Source: Fidelibacterota bacterium (GTDB lineage Bacteria > Fidelibacterota > UBA2242). From it: DNA of 9,830 nt. Of the stretch, positions 7,139 to 9,830 are shown in pieces. The stretch's first letter is position 1, and each line of letters begins with the position of its first letter. The DNA lies in the NCBI GenBank assembly GCA_016936335.1, contig JAFGXZ010000243.1, positions 1 to 9,830 of the forward strand, written 5' to 3'. The notes beneath the pieces are model-generated. The model had not been told where the DNA came from, did no database searches, and saw only the letters and a list, made by a program, of their open reading frames with translations. A program made the translations under genes and the position numbers.

Positions 7139-7912
7139 TTACCGGTTAGTAATGTGAACAATAATTTGATCGGCAATATTGAGTGCGGTTGTAAAAGTGC
7201 TCAGGTCTGTGTATAGATTTCCGTCTTTCCCGGAATAATGACTGTGTCCGGCGGGGTTAAGAAAATATTCGGTGATATCACTTTCGAGATCGATTGTTAC
7301 GGCATAAACCAGCGCCGGCTGAAGGGAAGTAAAATAATCGGGATCATCGGGAAACTTGTTGTTGGTCCAGTAATGATTCGCATCCCAGGTTTGATTAATT
7401 TCCAGCAGCAGTCGGAATTTTAACGGGATTTCCGGGGAACTGTTTGTTTTCAATATAAAATCTGCCACCGGGGTTGCGCCACTAATGGCGTCCGGAACGG
7501 GGTTTTTAGGAGAAGGGAGATCAGGAACAATACCGGTTTTTTGCCCGCGTTTGTGCAGCCAGTACGGCAAGGTCGCCGGACGGACGGCCGGTCCCGGTTC
7601 GGCTTTCCATTTACCCGGTGCCAGTTCGCCGTGTCCAAAAATACCGGTGGCGACGTATTTGGTGACAAACAGGGTCTGGATAAATTGGCCATCCATGGTC
7701 TCCAGCCAAACTGCAATAGAGGGATGATTATATGCAAACCCTTTGCGGAATTCAATGGTGAGTTCCGGGCCTGTTGCACCAATATTTGACCGAAACAATT
7801 CAGGCTTTTCGGCTATTTTTGAAAGTCTATCCGGAGAACAACGGATAAACGCTGCCGTTGTAAGAATCAGGGATAAAATGACTGCCAGTGACAGATTGAA
7901 AATTAGTTTCAT
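7139..7912 (-). CDS. Exported DUF2271-like protein of unknown function
   Basis: A 257-residue protein with a hydrophobic N-terminus (about residues 3-23) serving as signal peptide or anchor. Cys25 follows it, but FIRC is not a proper lipobox. The mature part contains HPSIAVWLETMDGQFIQTL (63-81), RPATLPYWLHKRG (111-123), PDAISGATP (140-148) and NPAGHSHYSGKDGNLYTD (219-236). The pattern of an 'x-x-AVW-E-x-x-x-G-x-x-I-x-TL' stretch followed by a D-A-x-S/T-G-A-T-P segment resembles the DUF2271 family of predicted periplasmic proteins; this assignment is from memory and tentative. The SGAT segment also recalls flavinylation sites but lacks the acceptor threonine. A GGAG ribosome site lies 7 bases before the ATG. 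It is the first gene of a pair with the TonB receptor 5 bases downstream, so it may act with that receptor in ligand handling. No catalytic residues can be named. Confidence 0.8.
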   Translation of the reverse strand: MKLIFNLSLAVILSLILTTAAFIRCSPDRLSKIAEKPELFRSNIGATGPELTIEFRKGFAYNHPSIAVWLETMDGQFIQTLFVTKYVATGIFGHGELAPGKWKAEPGPAVRPATLPYWLHKRGQKTGIVPDLPSPKNPVPDAISGATPVADFILKTNSSPEIPLKFRLLLEINQTWDANHYWTNNKFPDDPDYFTSLQPALVYAVTIDLESDITEYFLNPAGHSHYSGKDGNLYTDLSTFTTALNIADQIIVHITNR

Positions 7913-7918
7913 CGTAAA

Positions 7919-7924
7919 TCTCCA
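7919..7924 (-). promoter_or_regulatory. Ribosome binding site of the DUF2271-like gene
   Basis: TGGAGA on the minus strand, with its GGAG core 7 bases from the ATG at 7912. It fixes the start of the DUF2271-like/TonB receptor pair. The rest of the 70-base gap up to the plsY stop (7983) shows no convincing terminator or promoter, so read-through from plsY is possible. Confidence 0.6.
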
Positions 7925-7982
7925 GGAGCTTTAATTGCACTCAGTTGCTCAGATTTAATTTTTCTCAACCGGTTACAAATAT

Positions 7983-8576
7983 TTAAACGTTTTTATTTTC
8001 ATATACTCTGTTCCAGTCGGGGATTGTTTTAATAATGATAACCAATCCGCCAAAAACGCATAAAAGAATTCCCTCCGGGCGCAGGGTCAGGCATTTTAAT
8101 ATTAAGGGGAATACCAGCATACAGAATATTGTAACACGATTTCGATGGAAATGCAGAATTTTGACCATGAACATCCGGAGAGCGACTAAAATCAGAACCG
8201 CTCCGGTGACCAGCAACGGTTGAAAAAATAGCAGTGAGCCATAGAGAGTCGATAGTCCAATACCTCCCTGCATGCGAATATAGACCGACCAGTTATGACC
8301 GATGATTGCCGCTGAACCGGCGGCCGCTGCCATCCAGTAATTTTTGGTAATCAGCCAGGCAATCCAGACGCTGATTGTGCCCCATAAAATATCCAGAATT
8401 GCAGCGACAATTGCCGCATTTATGCCCACCGCCCGTTTGACATTTGTTGCACCCGTATGGCCACTTCCGAAAGTTGTGAGGTTAATTCCTTTGAGAAGTC
8501 TGGTAATGATAACACCGGTCGGAATTGCCCCGATGAGATATCCAATTAAACCTGCTAAAATCCATTGAATGATCAT
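7983..8576 (-). CDS. plsY: PlsY-family acyl-phosphate:glycerol-3-phosphate acyltransferase, divergent
   Basis: A 197-residue integral inner-membrane protein, the usual PlsY length, with about five to seven hydrophobic segments. PlsY transfers an acyl group from acyl phosphate (made by PlsX) to glycerol 3-phosphate to give lysophosphatidate, the first step of phospholipid synthesis. Family marks present: GYLIGAIPTG (residues 12-21), GSGHTGATNVKR (37-48) with the essential Ser and Arg of motif 1, and GHNWSVY (93-99). Departures from the usual pattern: Trp65 where D-x-x-K-G normally has Lys, QGGIG (103-107) in place of KGGKG, and a C-terminus (PDWNRVYENKN) lacking the usual motif-3 histidine and the glutamate-containing end. 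It may be a functional subfamily or an altered paralogue. GGAGG lies 4 bases before the ATG. The divergent neighbours plsC and a diacylglycerol-kinase-like gene support a role in glycerolipid synthesis. Confidence 0.85.
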   Translation of the reverse strand: MIIQWILAGLIGYLIGAIPTGVIITRLLKGINLTTFGSGHTGATNVKRAVGINAAIVAAILDILWGTISVWIAWLITKNYWMAAAAGSAAIIGHNWSVYIRMQGGIGLSTLYGSLLFFQPLLVTGAVLILVALRMFMVKILHFHRNRVTIFCMLVFPLILKCLTLRPEGILLCVFGGLVIIIKTIPDWNRVYENKNV

Positions 8577-8580
8577 TTCC

Positions 8581-8585
8581 CCTCC
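8581..8585 (-). promoter_or_regulatory. Ribosome binding site of plsY
   Basis: GGAGG on the minus strand, 4 bases before the ATG at 8576. It is a consensus Shine-Dalgarno core. Confidence 0.7.
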
Positions 8586-8598
8586 GCTGTTTGCTTAG

Positions 8599-8613
8599 TG
8601 TAATCATTTTACA
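8599..8613. promoter_or_regulatory. Palindrome between divergent plsY and plsC, candidate operator
   Basis: TGTAA-TCATT-TTACA is a perfect 5-base inverted repeat around a 5-base centre, in the 102-base gap between the divergent lipid genes. Its form (TGTA-N7-TACA) is like sites bound by dimeric helix-turn-helix repressors. On the plsY side it lies between the ribosome site and possible promoter elements (TTGTGT, 17 bases, TACACT on the minus strand), where a repressor could act. No regulator gene is visible in the window. Short AT-rich palindromes arise by chance, so this is only a candidate. Confidence 0.25.
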
Positions 8614-8678
8614 ATAGAGACACAAACCAATTTTTTAAAAGAATTAATGGGGAAAATTTTTTCATATTGTAATTTTAA

Positions 8679-9449
8679 ATGAATTTCCTTAGAATTCTTG
8701 CCATGTTTCCAAATTCAAATACACCCAACCGACTTCGCCCCGTCCTTGTGTTCTATACACTGGTTGCTTATGGATTACAATACTCGTTTACTGCGATTCT
8801 TGTGACCCTCGGAATTGTATTAAGTTATTTGCGCCTGGCGCTGGTGGTAAAAATAGGACAGTACGTCTGGGCAAAGGGAATTTTTTTTCTGATGGGTAAG
8901 CGGGTTCGGGTGATTGGCTGGGAACATGTTGATAAAACCAAAAAACATCTTTTAATTGCGAACCATACGAGTATTTATGATATTCCGGCGATCATGACAA
9001 TTGTACCCAGAATCGCCTGGATCGGCCGGAAATACCTGGTGGATATTTTTGGATTTGGGCATTTATTGAAAATGACCCATTACGTACCCATTGAACCGGG
9101 ACAGCCGAAACAATCCCGGGAATCCATCAGTCAGGCGATTGAACGTGCCAAAGACGGCCTGACGATTGCCATATTTCCGGAGGGAACGCGGACTATTGAT
9201 GGGAAAATAGGTTCGTTTAAAAAGGGATTTATTCATATCATGAGGTCTGCGGATATGGACGTGATTCCGATAACGTTGAATGGATTTTTTTCATTGAAAC
9301 CAAAAACCAGGTTCTTTATTGATCCCCGGGGAAAATTGGAAATTGTGATTCACCCGGTGTTAAAGAATGTGGATTTGCGCGAACTTCCAAATGAGAAAGT
9401 AATGGAAATTGCCCGGGATGCAGTTCAGAAAAGTTATCAGTATCGTTAA
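8679..9449 (+). CDS. plsC: 1-acyl-sn-glycerol-3-phosphate acyltransferase (PlsC family)
   Basis: A 256-residue protein of the PlsC/LPLAT family, which acylates lysophosphatidate at sn-2 to give phosphatidate at the inner membrane. The catalytic H-x4-D motif is NHTSIYD (His96, Asp101). The second block, around Arg117-Lys118, binds substrate in this family, and the FPEGTR motif is at 166-171. A hydrophobic N-terminal stretch (about 22-57) would anchor it in the membrane. Length is usual for bacterial PlsC. The start is uncertain: neither ATG 8679 nor ATG 8703 (residue 9) has a good Shine-Dalgarno site, and both lie before the anchor. The stop TAA shares bases with an ATG (TAATG) of the downstream kinase-like frame, so the two genes are probably one operon. 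Divergent plsY provides the preceding reaction. Confidence 0.93.
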   Translation: MNFLRILAMFPNSNTPNRLRPVLVFYTLVAYGLQYSFTAILVTLGIVLSYLRLALVVKIGQYVWAKGIFFLMGKRVRVIGWEHVDKTKKHLLIANHTSIYDIPAIMTIVPRIAWIGRKYLVDIFGFGHLLKMTHYVPIEPGQPKQSRESISQAIERAKDGLTIAIFPEGTRTIDGKIGSFKKGFIHIMRSADMDVIPITLNGFFSLKPKTRFFIDPRGKLEIVIHPVLKNVDLRELPNEKVMEIARDAVQKSYQYR

Positions 9450-9469
9450 TGAATGATTGGGGGGTGGTT

Positions 9470-9830
9470 ATGCCCAGGGTCGAAAAATGGGGCTTTATAG
9501 TAAATCCAATTGCCGGAAACGGCTATGCCGGTAAACACGTTGATGACGTCAAGCGCATGATTGACAACTATAAACTCGACGGGGAAATGGTCATCACCGA
9601 AGGTGTTGGGCACGCGACGAGACTGGCGGCTGATTTTGTCGAAAAGGGTTATAAATATATCGCTCCGGTTGGTGGTGACGGAACGATTAATGAAGCCGCC
9701 CAGGCAGTCATTGGTCACGATGATATTATTTTCGGACCGGTGTCCATGGGAACCGGCAATGATTTCATCCAGATTTTAGGCTTTTCTGATCATTTTACCG
9801 ATAAGGACTGGGAAATCTACTTCCAGAAAA
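9470..9830 (+). CDS. Diacylglycerol/sphingosine kinase-like lipid kinase (3' end outside window)
   Basis: The plus frame is open to the right edge; 120 codons are visible. It begins with the catalytic-domain signature of the DagK/YegS/LCB5 family: FIVNPIAGNG (residues 9-18), the nucleotide-binding GGDGTINE (68-75) and GTGNDF (94-99). The C-terminal half of the domain is missing. Members phosphorylate diacylglycerol or related lipids with ATP; with plsC just upstream, diacylglycerol is the likelier substrate, but this is inference. Start choice: ATG 9470 follows a G-rich stretch (GGGGGGTGG) that can act as ribosome site and begins just ahead of the conserved core. An in-frame ATG at 9449 overlaps the plsC stop (TAATG) and would add seven residues by coupled translation. 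No signal peptide is seen. Confidence 0.92.
   Translation, partial: MPRVEKWGFIVNPIAGNGYAGKHVDDVKRMIDNYKLDGEMVITEGVGHATRLAADFVEKGYKYIAPVGGDGTINEAAQAVIGHDDIIFGPVSMGTGNDFIQILGFSDHFTDKDWEIYFQK

Noticed and set aside
7469..7492. Calling the DUF2271-like protein a flavinylated electron carrier
   Set aside because: The acceptor threonine of the S-G-A-T-x-T motif is replaced by valine, so covalent FMN cannot be claimed.
7835..7850. Lipoprotein signal at Cys25 of the DUF2271-like protein
   Set aside because: The residues before the cysteine (F-I-R) do not fit a lipobox, which needs a small residue just before the cysteine.

Overview
The window looks like chromosomal DNA from a Gram-negative bacterium of moderate GC content, most likely in the Fibrobacterota-Chlorobiota-Bacteroidota (FCB) group or a neighbouring phylum such as Calditrichota or Neomarinimicrobiota. 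The clues are a TonB-dependent receptor with an N-terminal carboxypeptidase-D-regulatory-like domain, signal peptides ending in 'LLA-Q', outer-membrane proteins ending in an aromatic residue, and multi-PAS sensors. This placement is inference; there is no rRNA or marker gene. Clear Shine-Dalgarno sites (AGGAG, GGAGG, GGAG) precede several genes. I see no tRNA, rRNA, CRISPR array, transposon or phage gene, and no gene-free stretch longer than about 200 bases.

Region 1 (1-2551, minus strand) is a compact signalling operon of three PAS-domain genes spaced 2 and 5 bases apart. The first two encode short paralogous proteins, each with one PAS domain and a C-terminal four-cysteine module (C-x2-C-x29-C-x2-C containing SHGICPDC). 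The third is a long multi-PAS sensor running off the left edge; four PAS domains are visible and its output domain is outside the window.

Region 2 (2749-4713) holds a patatin-like phospholipase/esterase (minus) and, divergent from it, an exported protein of unknown function that looks like an outer-membrane beta-barrel (plus).

Region 3 (4734-7912, minus) is a two-gene unit: an exported DUF2271-like protein followed 5 bases later by a TonB-dependent outer-membrane receptor. Together they suggest uptake or handling of an unidentified ligand at the cell envelope.

Region 4 (7983-9830) is a glycerolipid cluster. A PlsY-family glycerol-3-phosphate acyltransferase (minus) is divergent from a PlsC-type 1-acylglycerol-3-phosphate acyltransferase (plus), which is followed by a diacylglycerol/sphingosine-kinase-like gene cut by the right edge. 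PlsY and PlsC would make lysophosphatidate and then phosphatidate, and the kinase would recycle diacylglycerol to phosphatidate. The PlsY homologue has lost several residues usually conserved in the family. That and the duplicated PAS/four-cysteine proteins are the observations most worth a second look. I did not find convincing evidence of a wholly new system.
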